NCBI GenBank assembly: GCA_025060615.1
Contig: JANXBS010000002.1
Coordinates: 194,860-258,859 of the forward strand
Origin: Anaerolineae bacterium
Lineage (GTDB): Bacteria > Chloroflexota > Anaerolineae > DUEN01
Direction of reading: 5' to 3'
DNA length: 64,000 nucleotides
Part shown: positions 46,318 through 56,296 of the stretch, piece after piece
How positions within the stretch are numbered: the stretch's first letter is position 1
Layout: every line of letters begins with the position of its first letter
Notes under the pieces: generated by a model
The model's database searches: none
What the model was told of the DNA's origin: nothing
Seen by the model: only the letters and a program-made list of their open reading frames with translations
Position numbers and translations under genes: made by a program

Positions 46318-47064
46318 ATGACGGAGCAAACGATAATTGAGGAAAAGCTGAAACGGCCAGATTGGTCGAACGTGCGTCGAGTTCTCGTCATCATGGCCCA
46401 TCCAGATGACCCGGACATCACCTGCGGTGGAACAGTCATCCAGATGGCTCGACAGGGCATAGAAGTCACGTACATGATCCTGACCAATGGTGATAAGGGC
46501 AACCACAACCCGCTGATCACCCGTAACCAGTTGATCGCCATGCGCAAGGAGGAGCAGCGCGCGGCCGCGGCCCTCTGCGGCGTGAAGCAGGTGCTGTTCA
46601 TGGGGGAAGAGGACGGTTTCTTGCGTCCCACGCGCAGCTTACGCAAGCGCGTCACTCGCGAGATCCGTCGTTTGCGGCCGGATCTGATTATCTGCCCCAA
46701 CCCTGATCATTATCTGGTCGGCGACAACTACATCAACCATCCGGATCATCGCAACGCTGGCCTGGTGGCGCTAGAGGCCATCTTTCCTGCTGCCGATAAC
46801 CCCATGTTTTATCCCGATATGGACGATGAGGGGTATCTTCCGCACAAGATCAGCCAGTTGTATGTAGTGGGACATGAAGAGATGAACGTAGAAGTAGACA
46901 TCACTCAGGACATCGACTTGAAGATTCAAGCGATTCTTTGTCATAAGAGCCAGTTCGGCAATCCAGAGGAAGCTGCGCGAAGATGGCGTGAACGTTGGGG
47001 GGAAAGGCAGGCCGATGGCAGCATCCGTTACTTTGAGCGCTTCAAGGGTATGAGATTTCTATAA
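46318..47064 (+). CDS. PIG-L family deacetylase
   Basis: The 248-residue zinc hydrolase has the LmbE/PIG-L motifs: [16 protein letters not shown] with the metal-binding HPDD, and [10 protein letters not shown] with the second histidine pair. Relatives remove acetyl groups from GlcNAc-linked lipids or from thiol and antibiotic precursors such as GlcNAc-inositol. The start at 46318 has AAGGAG eight bases before it; the upstream ATG at 46312 is too close to that site. It lies just after the dTDP-sugar operon but behind a terminator, so it is separate. The substrate is unknown. Confidence 0.88.
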   Translation: MTEQTIIEEKLKRPDWSNVRRVLVIMAHPDDPDITCGGTVIQMARQGIEVTYMILTNGDKGNHNPLITRNQLIAMRKEEQRAAAALCGVKQVLFMGEEDGFLRPTRSLRKRVTREIRRLRPDLIICPNPDHYLVGDNYINHPDHRNAGLVALEAIFPAADNPMFYPDMDDEGYLPHKISQLYVVGHEEMNVEVDITQDIDLKIQAILCHKSQFGNPEEAARRWRERWGERQADGSIRYFERFKGMRFL

Positions 47065-47078
47065 CAGGCTAGGATGAA

Positions 47079-47126
47079 CAAAGAGCGCAGAGGCCCGATA
47101 GGGTTTCCGGGCCTCTGCGCTCTTTG
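47079..47126. terminator. perfect 19-bp terminator hairpin after PIG-L gene
   Basis: Arms of 19 bp (core GAGCGCAGAGGCCCG) enclose a 10-nt loop. The right arm ends in CTTTG and lacks a long T tract. It probably ends the PIG-L transcript. Confidence 0.75.
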
Positions 47127-47511
47127 CTTAGTGGTTATTGGAAATCCACTAAATGAGCGAAGTCATCGCCTTTATCCACTCGATTTCTCGAGCCAAGGCC
47201 TGTCTAAGTAATCCCTATAGTTGGCTTTCCATCCCCTTCCTCCGACCTCTTCCCTAGGCTTAGGGAAGGGAAGATCCTCTTTCTCAAGGAGGCTTTGCGG
47301 CTGCGTAGCTGCGAAGCCTCTCTCTTTTCCATGGGTCTATGGGTGACTTTTGGCCTAGCCAGAATAGCCCATTGAGGATAAGTCCTAGCGTGATAATCTG
47401 GAGAACGTATCAGATCCTGTTAAGAGTTTTGGCTGTCCTGAAGAAGTGTATGGACAGGCTTTGATGTTTGACCTTATGAGAGAGGCCTCTGGGGGCAAAG
47501 GAGTTCTGATT
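47127..47511. other. long non-coding spacer with several hairpins
   Basis: No credible gene is seen in these 385 bases. Two further stems occur: CTTCCCTA-ggc-TTAGGGAAG near 47250 and a 13-bp stem at 47289-47320, followed by TCTCTTTTCC. The second looks like a terminator, although no gene precedes it on this strand. A small RNA or a gene remnant is possible. Confidence 0.4.
47289..47327 (+). terminator. orphan terminator-like hairpin
   Basis: The arms GAGGCTTTGCGGC and GCTGCGAAGCCTC pair over 13 bp in RNA, with two G-U pairs, around a 6-nt loop, and TCTCTTTT follows. No protein gene ends directly upstream. Confidence 0.5.
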
Positions 47512-49437
47512 ATGATTCGCAAGTTGATGGTGGTGCTAGGAGTCTTGGTCCTGGCTGCCGGCGTCGTCGTTGCCGATTACGCCCCGGATACCTCTTTGGA
47601 AGGTGCCAGTGCCTCGTTCTGGGGCGAAGCACTAGACGATGCCGGCGGCGCCGATGTGGCTGGAGCAGGCGACGTCAACGGGGATGGCTACGCGGATTTC
47701 CTGATCACAGCGCCGGGCAGGGACGCAGGAGCGCTCGACGCGGGGGAGGTTTACCTGTTCCTAGGCCGGGCCAGCGGATGGTCGCAAGACACGCGGCTCT
47801 CAGCAGCTAGTGCTTCGTTCCGAGGGGAGCGCGCTGGTGATGCGGCTGGCAACAGCGCGGCCGGCGTCGGCGATGTCAATGGCGACGGCCTGGAGGATTT
47901 CCTCATCGGCGCACCAAGCAATGACGAAGCCGGTCTTGAGGCTGGTCAGGCCTATCTCTTCTTGGGTCGTGCGCAGGGCTGGACGAGCGGTATCAGCTTG
48001 GCCCTGGCTGACGCCTCGTTCCTGGGCGAAAACCCTGGCGACGGCGCTGGATTGGATGTGTCACCTGCCGGCGACGTCAATGGCGATGGCCTCGCCGATT
48101 TCCTGATCAGCGCGCCTCACTACAACGGTGCTGCCGGCAAAGTCTATCTGATCCTGGGCAGATCGGCCGGATGGGCTCGCGACGTCAGCCTTGCCAACGC
48201 TGATGCCTCGTTTGTCGGGGAATACCCGGGGGACCTGGCTGGGCAGTCCGTTGCTGCCGCAGGCGATGTTAATGGCGATGGTTTAGGAGATTTCCTCATC
48301 GGTGCCTCGAGCAACAATGAGGCATCGAGCAGCGCAGGTAAGGTGTACTTAATCCTGGGGAGGACAACCGGATGGGCTGCTAACGTGAGCCTAGCGCGGG
48401 CTGACGTTTCATTTCTCGGCTCCATCCGAGATGAGCTGGTCGGTTTCCCTGTTGCTGGAGCTGGTGACGTGAACGGCGATGGCCTGGACGATTTCCTAGT
48501 AGGAGCGATCGGCTTTGGCGATGGGGTGAACGCGCCGGAGGGAGCAGGAAAGGTATATCTGATCCTGGGAAGATCCGGCGGATGGGGCGCCAGCCAGAGC
48601 TTAGCCGCAATCGCGGCCGGTAGTTTTGTCGGCGAGGACTATTACGATGGTGCTGGATGGTCACTGGCTGGTGGTGGCGATGTGAACGGTGATGGCCGGG
48701 ATGATTTCCTCATTGGCGCTCCGGATAACTGGGAGGCCGGCGAAGGGTTCGGACAAGTTTACCTGATCCTGGGAAAGGCCTCTGGATGGGCACAGAACGT
48801 CAGCCTGAGGGGGGCCGATGCCTCCTTCTGGGGGGAGCGGACGGGTAGTCGAGCGGGCTCGTCCCTGGCGATGGTGGGCGATGTAGATGGCGATGGCTTT
48901 GACGATTTCATGATAGGAGCCGAGGAGGATCATGAGTCGGATGACGGCGCAGGGCAGGCCTATCTGTTGCTTTCAGCGTATGGGACGGGGGTGGCCAGTC
49001 AGACGCAGTGCTTCGCGGCGGGTGATGTGCCGCGCTCGGACTTCGGCAGCACCGATGTCCAGATTGACTTCTCCGCCGGCACGGCGGGATGTGTAACCGT
49101 GGTCAAGCATCGCGAGCGTCCTGGTGATCTGGTGAATTCGGCTGCCGTCTGGTGGGAGATCAGCACCACCAAGACGGAATTCGTAGCCGCTCTGACTTTC
49201 TACTACGCCAACGGTGAAATCGCCGGGCTGACGGAAGGCGCGCTACAAGTGTTTTGGCGTCCCGATGCATCATCACCGTGGCAAGCCTTAGCTAGGCAAT
49301 CCCTTCACCCGATTTACAACAAGATCACAGTGGGGCAAGTCACCGCTTTTGGTCAATATACTCTCGCCGCCGGAGCGCCATTTGCGCCTACCAGTACAGC
49401 GCCGATTAAGATATACCTGCCGCTAGTCCGGCGATAG
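47512..49437 (+). CDS. secreted seven-bladed FG-GAP beta-propeller protein
   Basis: The 641-residue protein starts with a signal peptide (cleavage near VVVADYAPD). Seven FG-GAP repeats follow, each with a calcium-binding loop of the form DVNGDG..DFLI(G/S/T)AP and a GKVYLILGR(A/S)xGW strand. This gives a complete integrin-alpha-like seven-bladed propeller (about residues 35-490). A beta-rich domain of about 120 residues comes next, and the tail IKIYLPLVRR is shared with the C25 peptidase. ATG at 47512 has AAGGAG eight bases upstream. It probably binds a surface ligand or carbohydrate in a calcium-dependent manner. Confidence 0.9.
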   Translation: MIRKLMVVLGVLVLAAGVVVADYAPDTSLEGASASFWGEALDDAGGADVAGAGDVNGDGYADFLITAPGRDAGALDAGEVYLFLGRASGWSQDTRLSAASASFRGERAGDAAGNSAAGVGDVNGDGLEDFLIGAPSNDEAGLEAGQAYLFLGRAQGWTSGISLALADASFLGENPGDGAGLDVSPAGDVNGDGLADFLISAPHYNGAAGKVYLILGRSAGWARDVSLANADASFVGEYPGDLAGQSVAAAGDVNGDGLGDFLIGASSNNEASSSAGKVYLILGRTTGWAANVSLARADVSFLGSIRDELVGFPVAGAGDVNGDGLDDFLVGAIGFGDGVNAPEGAGKVYLILGRSGGWGASQSLAAIAAGSFVGEDYYDGAGWSLAGGGDVNGDGRDDFLIGAPDNWEAGEGFGQVYLILGKASGWAQNVSLRGADASFWGERTGSRAGSSLAMVGDVDGDGFDDFMIGAEEDHESDDGAGQAYLLLSAYGTGVASQTQCFAAGDVPRSDFGSTDVQIDFSAGTAGCVTVVKHRERPGDLVNSAAVWWEISTTKTEFVAALTFYYANGEIAGLTEGALQVFWRPDASSPWQALARQSLHPIYNKITVGQVTAFGQYTLAAGAPFAPTSTAPIKIYLPLVRR

Positions 49438-49576
49438 ACGACGGGATATGGACCACAGACTAGGGCATACTCACCGAGATGATGCTAGGTTGGGAGTGCT
49501 GGATCTATACTACCCAGGTCGATATGCTTATCGCCGCCAGTGGATCGCCCTCTTCTCTTGGCCATCCACGCCTCGT

Positions 49577-50227
49577 TCAGGTCCCTTGCGGGGCAATTTT
49601 TTGCCAGAAGGAAGAGTTCATCACTGTGGCACGCAACAACCTTTCCAACACCGGATCGGCAAGGTTAAGCTGGCGACGATCAGTGCAGTAGATGGCGATC
49701 CCCCAGGCGAAGTAGTCGCGCGGCGAGATGACAATAGACGGGGCATAACCCAGAGCATACGAGGCCTGGATGCGTCGTCCTACGGCCTGCCACTCGGGAG
49801 TGCACCCACCTCCTTCGGATAGCCAGAGACCGGCCGGCTCTCCATTACAGCCCAGCAGATGATCGAACAGCCGGGCCAGGGCAGAAAAGATGGCGGCTTC
49901 GTTATGGATCAAGTCCAGCAGGGCGATGCGGACGACGTTCACAAGCACACGGCGGCCGATCTGGGCGGGGCCGGGCTGGTACGTGCTGACTCCACTGCCG
50001 ATCACTACATGGCCGGTGGGTTGAACTGCCCACCAATCCAATAGTTCGCTCGGAAAGATCTGCAACCGATCGGCCAGTTTCAAGGCGGGAGCCCAGGCGC
50101 TGCGCCCTAAAGGGCTCTTGCTTGGCAAGATAGGCAAGCGGGTGCGGCTTTCCAGATCTAAGTGAATTTTGTCCCGGAGCAAGGCGCGGCATGCCCGTTC
50201 ACGCTGATCTACAATCGTGGTAGACAC
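49577..50227 (-). CDS. hypothetical protein
   Basis: The frame encodes about 216 residues without signal peptide or clear membrane helix. Segments such as LQIFPSELLDWWAVQPTGH, LIHNEAAIFSALARLFDHLLG and PSIVISPRDYFAWGIAIYC look like a folded alpha-beta protein, but I recognise no family. GTG at 50227 is favoured because GAGGGTGG stands before it; TTG at 50245 is an alternative. The gene is convergent with the FG-GAP gene and about 100 bases downstream of the LysM lipoprotein gene, possibly in the same transcript. Confidence 0.6.
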   Translation of the reverse strand: MSTTIVDQRERACRALLRDKIHLDLESRTRLPILPSKSPLGRSAWAPALKLADRLQIFPSELLDWWAVQPTGHVVIGSGVSTYQPGPAQIGRRVLVNVVRIALLDLIHNEAAIFSALARLFDHLLGCNGEPAGLWLSEGGGCTPEWQAVGRRIQASYALGYAPSIVISPRDYFAWGIAIYCTDRRQLNLADPVLERLLRATVMNSSFWQKIAPQGT

Positions 50228-50329
50228 ATTCCACCCTCTCGACAATTCGCCTGTGCGAGTGGGCTGTCCCCTTCAGCCCGGTGTTTCACCTTCTGCACCG
50301 CTGAATTTTAAGCCACGTTTAGCTTTCTC

Positions 50330-50887
50330 CTATTCATCTTCAGATAACCTTGGCCCATAGGGCGTCCAACGACGCCAGCCTGCACGTTGGGCATCCTCTT
50401 CCCGGCAGAACCATAGATCGGCCGCCCGCCAGGGATACAGCGGATCTTCGGGCAGAAGGTATAGACGGGTGCCATCCAGCCGCGCGATCACGGCTTTGAT
50501 CTCACAGCCGGGCGGCGGTTTCTCACAGCCGTTCACACAGCGTAGCGGCGTGGGTGTGGCAGTAGGCAGAAGCCTCCCAGAGATAGTGATGCGATCCGAG
50601 ATCAAAAGCCGCTGTCCTGGTTGGAGAAGATCGGGGTTCTTTAGCTCGTTGACCTGGATCAACGTCTCCATGTCCATGTTGAAGCGTCTAGCGATCAGCC
50701 AGAGTGTGTCGCCCGGCTGTACTTCGTAAAAAAACGGCGTGGGGGGCGTAGCCGCCGTTGACGCGGGGGTATCAACGCTTGGCACCGCGGGAGTGACCGG
50801 GACACACGCGGTTAGGGCCCATTGGCCCATGAGGCTACATATGCTGAGCACCCATAGCAGCCAGAACCGGGTCTGAGCCACTGGCAT
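50330..50887 (-). CDS. LysM-domain lipoprotein
   Basis: The 185-residue protein has a signal peptide with lipobox (ALTAC) and, at residues about 50-100, one LysM domain (FFYEVQPGDTLWLIARRFNMD, then NPDLLQPGQRLLIS) that binds peptidoglycan. The remaining part contains three cysteines near CVNGCEKPPPGC and a short C-terminal region of unknown fold. ATG at 50887 lies eight bases after the end of the PBP gene, so the two are cotranscribed; a longer frame inside the PBP gene is rejected. It presumably assists the PBP at the cell wall. Confidence 0.85.
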   Translation of the reverse strand: MPVAQTRFWLLWVLSICSLMGQWALTACVPVTPAVPSVDTPASTAATPPTPFFYEVQPGDTLWLIARRFNMDMETLIQVNELKNPDLLQPGQRLLISDRITISGRLLPTATPTPLRCVNGCEKPPPGCEIKAVIARLDGTRLYLLPEDPLYPWRAADLWFCREEDAQRAGWRRWTPYGPRLSEDE

Positions 50888-50895
50888 TTGCTTTC

Positions 50896-53535
50896 TCAGT
50901 TCAGGTCTGAGTTTGCTAGAGGCTGGATAGAAGCCTCTGGTGAGGCTAACACCTGCAGATAACGCCCATTGACCCAACCGATCAGTTGGGTCTCGATCAC
51001 GTAGACCTCGAACCATGGGCTGGGCCCCACTTGACGAGGACCGGCGCGGATCTCCACCGTTTGTCCTGGCAGCAATACCCCTTGCCGGGGGTTCGTAATG
51101 CCGGGGCCGCTGCGGATGTTGAGGCTGTGAATTCCTTGTGCCAGAGTAGCTCGGCTGCCAAGGGTAAGTGCAACCGTCGCCATAGTCTCTTGCTTCTCCT
51201 CTGGCTTGGCTATTGCTTCCGCCGTGGGCGGCGCCGGCTCAGGGATCTTGATCAGCCGCTTCGGTTCAGGGCGCGGCGGGAGCTGAGCTAGAGGCCGTGT
51301 GACTGGAGTGAGATCACACTCGCCCGCGCGACGCAGCGACAGGCCGAAGCGAGCGGCCCATTGTCGTGCGGCCGCTGCATCTTGCGAATTCTGAGGCAGC
51401 GGCACGAACGCTCCTGCCAGCCGCACGTGCTTAGGCATATCTTCCTTTAGGACCGGTAGACAATAACCTAACTGCTGGTCAAAGGGATCGGTGATGGACA
51501 ACGCCGGCACTGGCCGGTTCAAGTTCTCCGGTTGCGCGAAGACTTCCTCGTACGCCAGCGGGCAGTTCTGGTTGAAATTGCCGGGCAGAAGATCGCACAC
51601 AGGCGCTACATAGATGCCGGGTGGAGGGGTGAAATCCTGCGGCAGTGGCTTTCCCGCGTATCCCAGGCTATCGTGCAAGTTAGGAGTTGCCCAGATGACC
51701 TCCATAATGTCATGCCAAATCGAGCCAGCCATGCGAAAGCCATAGGAATTACGCATGGGCTTGCCGTTGCTGTTGCCCAGCCAGACCCCTACGGCCAGGT
51801 AGGGGGTATAGCCCACCGTCCAATTATCGCGCCAGTTGTCGGTAGTGCCGGTCTTCACAGCCGTCGGCTGGCTGGTATCTATCGGTGAGGTTCGACCGAA
51901 TATCATCTGACGGGTGCGCGTGTCACTGAGGATGCTGGTCACTTGATAGGCCGCAACGGGTGAGACTGCGTAGATCGGTGGATCAGGCGGTTGTGCGCGA
52001 AAGAGCATCCGGCCTGCGCTGTCGCGGATCTCAGTGACAGGAGCTAGAGGCACGTAGGCTCCGTTGTTGGCCAGGGTGGCGAAGGCATGGGTGAGCTCGA
52101 GCGGGGTGACTCCATAGCCACCGACGGCCAGGGAGAGCCCATAGTCCGTCGCTGATCCACGCCAGGAGGTGATACCCATCTTGCGCGCGGTGCTGAGCAT
52201 CGTCTCCACACCCAGAGCGTGCAACAATTTCACAGCCGGCACGTTTAGCGAGTTAGCCAGGGCCGCCCGTAGACGCAATGGCCCGTAGAAACGCCCTGTG
52301 ATGTTGCGAGGGGCATAACGCCGACCGCCGTAAAGGGGATAGCTGACGGGGGTATCCCAGATCACCGTAGCTGGAGTCCACCCATTGTCAAACGCAGCCG
52401 CGTAGAGCACTGGCTTAATAGCCGAGCCAGGCTGTCGCGGTCGCACGGCCATGTTGACCTGGCCACTGATCTGCTCGTTGTAATAGTCCACACTGCCAAC
52501 CATCGCCAGGATCTGTCCGGTGGGCGGATGCAGGATCACCACAGCTGCGTTGCTGACGCCATGGCGTGGTCCTACCTCGGCGATCTGGGCACGTGCGATC
52601 TGTTCAGCCAGCTCCTGATAGCGCAGGTCAATCGAGGTATAGACCTGAAGCCCCTGGCGCATCCCCTCGGGGCCATAACGTTCCAGCAACAGATCAAGCA
52701 CGTAATCCACGAAATGCGGCGCAAGCCGAGGCACCGACCGGGGGGAGGCCAGGCGGATCTCCTCAGCCAGGGCGGCTTGCATTTGCTCCTCGGTGATGTA
52801 CCCTTGCCGGCGCATCAGGTCGAGGACTTGACGCTGGCGTTCGCGCGCTGCGCTTGGGTTGACATAAGGGTTAAGGCGGTTGGGAGCCTGAGGCAGGCCT
52901 GCCAGGAGAGCGCTCTCAGCTAGCGTCAGCTCAGACACGGGTTTATTAAAGTAGACCTCGGCGGCGGCAGCTACACCGTAAGCCTGTTGGCCGTAGTAGA
53001 CAGTATTCAGGTACATCTCCAGGATCTCATCCTTGGAATAGCGCTGGCTGAGCTGCATCGCCAGTCGCGCTTCATGTACTTTACGCAGCAAATTCTGGCT
53101 ATAGCGCTCCTCTTCATTCATCAACAACAGGCGAGCCAGTTGTTGGGGGATGGTGCTGCCGCCGGAGACAATATCCCAGGCCTGCAGGTTCTGCCAGAGC
53201 GCCCGGGTTATGGCGAATACGTCCACGCCTTCGTGCAGGTAGAAATTCTTGTCCTCGGTAGCGATGGTGGCCTGGATGAGGGTGATGGGCACCTGGTCGA
53301 GCGAGACGACAGTGCGCCGACCGCGGTCTACGAGTTCATAAAGCAAGTTCCCATGGCGGTCGAAAATGCGCGTGGTCTGAAATGGGGGCGAGCCAGCCGC
53401 CTCGGTCAAGCGATCGAGAGCTTGGGCGGCTGGGGGGATGCCGCCGGCTGCGATAACCCTGATCGGGGCCATGGGCCAGGGCAAGAGGAAGACGATCAAC
53501 AATCCAACCACCACGCTGTGGATTCCTGCTTTCAT
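50896..53535 (-). CDS. class A penicillin-binding protein with SH3-like tail
   Basis: The 879-residue enzyme polymerises and cross-links peptidoglycan. After an N-terminal membrane anchor comes the GT51 glycosyltransferase (ATEDKNFYLHEGVD, GGSTIPQQLARLLL), then the transpeptidase with the nucleophile PGSAIKPVLYAAAF (SxxK), NSLNVP (SxN) and KTGTT. Residues about 790-865 form a bacterial SH3-like domain (LNIRSGPGITNPRQGVLLPGQ). Length and order match PBP1A/1C. The start is either 53535 or 53544. The LysM lipoprotein gene follows. Confidence 0.92.
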   Translation of the reverse strand: MKAGIHSVVVGLLIVFLLPWPMAPIRVIAAGGIPPAAQALDRLTEAAGSPPFQTTRIFDRHGNLLYELVDRGRRTVVSLDQVPITLIQATIATEDKNFYLHEGVDVFAITRALWQNLQAWDIVSGGSTIPQQLARLLLMNEEERYSQNLLRKVHEARLAMQLSQRYSKDEILEMYLNTVYYGQQAYGVAAAAEVYFNKPVSELTLAESALLAGLPQAPNRLNPYVNPSAARERQRQVLDLMRRQGYITEEQMQAALAEEIRLASPRSVPRLAPHFVDYVLDLLLERYGPEGMRQGLQVYTSIDLRYQELAEQIARAQIAEVGPRHGVSNAAVVILHPPTGQILAMVGSVDYYNEQISGQVNMAVRPRQPGSAIKPVLYAAAFDNGWTPATVIWDTPVSYPLYGGRRYAPRNITGRFYGPLRLRAALANSLNVPAVKLLHALGVETMLSTARKMGITSWRGSATDYGLSLAVGGYGVTPLELTHAFATLANNGAYVPLAPVTEIRDSAGRMLFRAQPPDPPIYAVSPVAAYQVTSILSDTRTRQMIFGRTSPIDTSQPTAVKTGTTDNWRDNWTVGYTPYLAVGVWLGNSNGKPMRNSYGFRMAGSIWHDIMEVIWATPNLHDSLGYAGKPLPQDFTPPPGIYVAPVCDLLPGNFNQNCPLAYEEVFAQPENLNRPVPALSITDPFDQQLGYCLPVLKEDMPKHVRLAGAFVPLPQNSQDAAAARQWAARFGLSLRRAGECDLTPVTRPLAQLPPRPEPKRLIKIPEPAPPTAEAIAKPEEKQETMATVALTLGSRATLAQGIHSLNIRSGPGITNPRQGVLLPGQTVEIRAGPRQVGPSPWFEVYVIETQLIGWVNGRYLQVLASPEASIQPLANSDLN

Positions 53536-53647
53536 GGTCTCCATCTCCAGGGGATATCCCCAACTTCTTCTCGCGGCTCATCCAGTGACCTATAGACAGA
53601 GCGAACTTAGCGGTAGAAACTACGGGTTCTGATCTACATGTTTAGCG

Positions 53648-56233
53648 TTACTGCCCACTCCGAGGCCCCAGGAGCGAGACGATGTAGGTCTGTAGGTATT
53701 TCTTGGCCACACGCTGCACATCCTCTGAGGTGACCTGACGGACGAGCTGGGGGTATTTCTCGTCCATCTCAGCGCCCACGCCCAACATCTCATACCAGCC
53801 CAGATACCAGGCGCGGCGCTCGGCGGTCTCGTGATCAATCAAGTAGTTGCCAACGATGGAGCTCTGGGCGCGAGCTAGCTCTTCAGCAGTGACGCCATGC
53901 TCCTTGATGTCTTCCAGGATCTGCAGGATCCCCTCCCGTGCCCGCTCTGCGTTTTCAGGCAGCACGATCACATACGTTGCGAGGTGGCTATCTGCTCGAC
54001 GGGACGGGAAGAAAGATCCTGTCGAATAAGCCAATCCTTGCCGATCGCGCAGAATCGAATAGAGACGGCTGCTCGCGTCACCGCCAACAATGGCATTGAG
54101 CACCTTCATGGCGGGATAGTCTGGGCTGCCGACGGCCGGGCCGGGGAATCCCACCATCATCCAGACCAGGTTGGACTCCTTCTCGGCGACGACCTCCCGG
54201 CTCTCAGCCAACTGCACCTGGAGCGGTGGCGCAGCCGGCAGCTCCGGCGCGCGCGGGAGGTCGCTCAAGCGTGCCTTTAACAACGCCAGAAGTCGCGAGG
54301 CATTGAAATCGCCTACGGCGGCGATGACCATGTTGTTAGGGACGTAGTGCTGCCGGTAAAAGCGCACGACGTCATCACGTGTGAGGGCCTGGACCGATTC
54401 CGCAGTGCCCAAGGAGGGATGGCCGTATCCGTGATCGCCGTAGAGCGCGCGCTGGAAGTTGTCGTAGATCACGTTGAAGTTCTGATCGGCCTCAGCACGG
54501 ATCTCGTTGAGCGTTTGATCTTTAAGACGTGCCAGCTCATCCTCTGCGAAGGCCGGATGGAGCAATACATCTAGGAAGATAGGCAAAGCCCGTTCCCACG
54601 TGTTCTCCGTGGCGACCAGGTACAAGTGCGCCATATCGGCGAGAACCCCCTGTCCCAGCATCGCGCCTAGGTTCTCGATCTCCTCGAAGATCTCCTCCTC
54701 GCTCCGAGTCTGCGTCCCTCGCAACAGCAGCCGCTGGGTCAGCGTGGCGATCCCCGCCTGCTCTGCGCTCTCCACTCGCGTGCCAGTGCCCACGAAAGCC
54801 TGAATAGCAACGACATCCGATGTATGATCCTCGCGCAGGATGATCTTCAGGCCGTTGTCGAGCGTCACTCCCTCGGCGATGGGCTGCGGCTTGGTTGGCT
54901 GCGCCTGCTCCGGCACCAGCACGATCTCCAGGTAACGGTTCAAATCAATGTACTTACGGGCGACCTCGACCACATCTCGGACCGTCAGACGGCGCACGCC
55001 ATCCGGGTAGGAGAGCGCGAACCGATAATCGCCGGCGACGATGGCATAAAACCCCAATGTCGAGGCCAGGCCGGCGTTCGTCTCATTGCTGAGCGCGTAC
55101 TCGGCGAGCAATACGGTCTTAGCCCGTTCCAGCTCCGCCTCGCTTAGTTCCCCATCGAGCACCCGTCCCAGCTCCGCCAGGATGGCCTCTTCCACCAGGG
55201 CGCGGTTCTCGTATGGGAAGGCGGCGTACACGCTGAAGATGCTGGGATCCTTCTGAGTGAAGAAGTTGGCTTGGATATCAGTGACTAGCTCCAGCTCCTT
55301 GAAGATGCGCTTATAGAATCGCGAGCCGCGGCCGTATGAGAGGATTGCCAGCAGCACATCCATCGCGTAGACATCTTGAGGCTGGCGGATCGAGGGAGCC
55401 GGCCAGCCGAAGACCAAGTATCCCTGGCTCACGTCGCGCCGGATCTCTTTGACGACCTTCTCCGCTCGCGGCGGCTCTGGCGTCACCTGAAGCGTAGGCA
55501 GTTCCTGCCGTTTCATGCCCCCAAACTTTGCCTTTACAGTGGTCAAGGTCTTCTCGGGGTCAAAGTCGCCGACGAGGACCAGGACCATGTTGTTGGGGAC
55601 GTAGTACTGGCGCATGAAGCGTAGGAAATCATCGCGGGTGAGCCGGCCCAGGCTCTCCGCGGAGCCGATCAGGGAGAGGCCGTAGGGATGTTGCTGGAAG
55701 AACTCCTGGTACAGCGTGAACGAGATGAATTGCTCCGGGTCATCTGAGCGCTGATCGAGCTCGCGCAGGACCACCTCTTTCTCGCGCGCGATCTCCGCTT
55801 CTGGGAAGGTAGCGTTCTGCGTGATGTCGGCCATCAAATCCAGCGCCTGCTCGGTGTGTTCGCTAGGCACGAGCACATAATAGTGCGTCCAATCGAAAGA
55901 GGTGGACGCGTTGGTGCGTCCACCCATGCTGGCCACTTCGAGGTCAATGGTGCCGGGCCGCTTTTCCGTCCCTTTGAAGACCATATGCTCGAAGAAGTGA
56001 GAAATGCCGTTGATCTCAGGTGTCTCATTGATGGAGCCGACATTGACCCACACGTCCACCACCGTAACCGGCGCGCCGTCACGGGGAACCATAAGGACCT
56101 GCAGTCCATTGTCCAGGGTAACCGCCTGGACTTGGGCGATGGGTTGTGCCTCTTGCGCAATAGTGGGGGGAGACGGCCAGAGGCAAGTGCTTAAAAAAAT
56201 AGCGATCAGCAAGATCGTCCATACCCGCTTCAT
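53648..56233 (-). CDS. secreted M16 metallopeptidase with two domains
   Basis: The 861-residue protein carries a signal peptide (ending near TIAQEA) and two M16 halves. The first has the inverted zinc motif HFFEH near residue 80 and the downstream glutamate in EIAREKEVVLRELDQ, so it should be active. The second (from about residue 430, VTLDNGLKIILREDHTSDVVAIQAF) lacks HxxEH and is the inactive half, as in pitrilysin-type and processing-peptidase-like pairs fused in one chain. It probably degrades peptides outside the membrane. A short spacer separates it from deoC. Confidence 0.9.
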   Translation of the reverse strand: MKRVWTILLIAIFLSTCLWPSPPTIAQEAQPIAQVQAVTLDNGLQVLMVPRDGAPVTVVDVWVNVGSINETPEINGISHFFEHMVFKGTEKRPGTIDLEVASMGGRTNASTSFDWTHYYVLVPSEHTEQALDLMADITQNATFPEAEIAREKEVVLRELDQRSDDPEQFISFTLYQEFFQQHPYGLSLIGSAESLGRLTRDDFLRFMRQYYVPNNMVLVLVGDFDPEKTLTTVKAKFGGMKRQELPTLQVTPEPPRAEKVVKEIRRDVSQGYLVFGWPAPSIRQPQDVYAMDVLLAILSYGRGSRFYKRIFKELELVTDIQANFFTQKDPSIFSVYAAFPYENRALVEEAILAELGRVLDGELSEAELERAKTVLLAEYALSNETNAGLASTLGFYAIVAGDYRFALSYPDGVRRLTVRDVVEVARKYIDLNRYLEIVLVPEQAQPTKPQPIAEGVTLDNGLKIILREDHTSDVVAIQAFVGTGTRVESAEQAGIATLTQRLLLRGTQTRSEEEIFEEIENLGAMLGQGVLADMAHLYLVATENTWERALPIFLDVLLHPAFAEDELARLKDQTLNEIRAEADQNFNVIYDNFQRALYGDHGYGHPSLGTAESVQALTRDDVVRFYRQHYVPNNMVIAAVGDFNASRLLALLKARLSDLPRAPELPAAPPLQVQLAESREVVAEKESNLVWMMVGFPGPAVGSPDYPAMKVLNAIVGGDASSRLYSILRDRQGLAYSTGSFFPSRRADSHLATYVIVLPENAERAREGILQILEDIKEHGVTAEELARAQSSIVGNYLIDHETAERRAWYLGWYEMLGVGAEMDEKYPQLVRQVTSEDVQRVAKKYLQTYIVSLLGPRSGQ

Positions 56234-56296
56234 GGAGTCGTCACCTCCTCTCGAGTCGGGGGAGCTTTATTTGACTCTCCAACGAAAAAACCGCCT

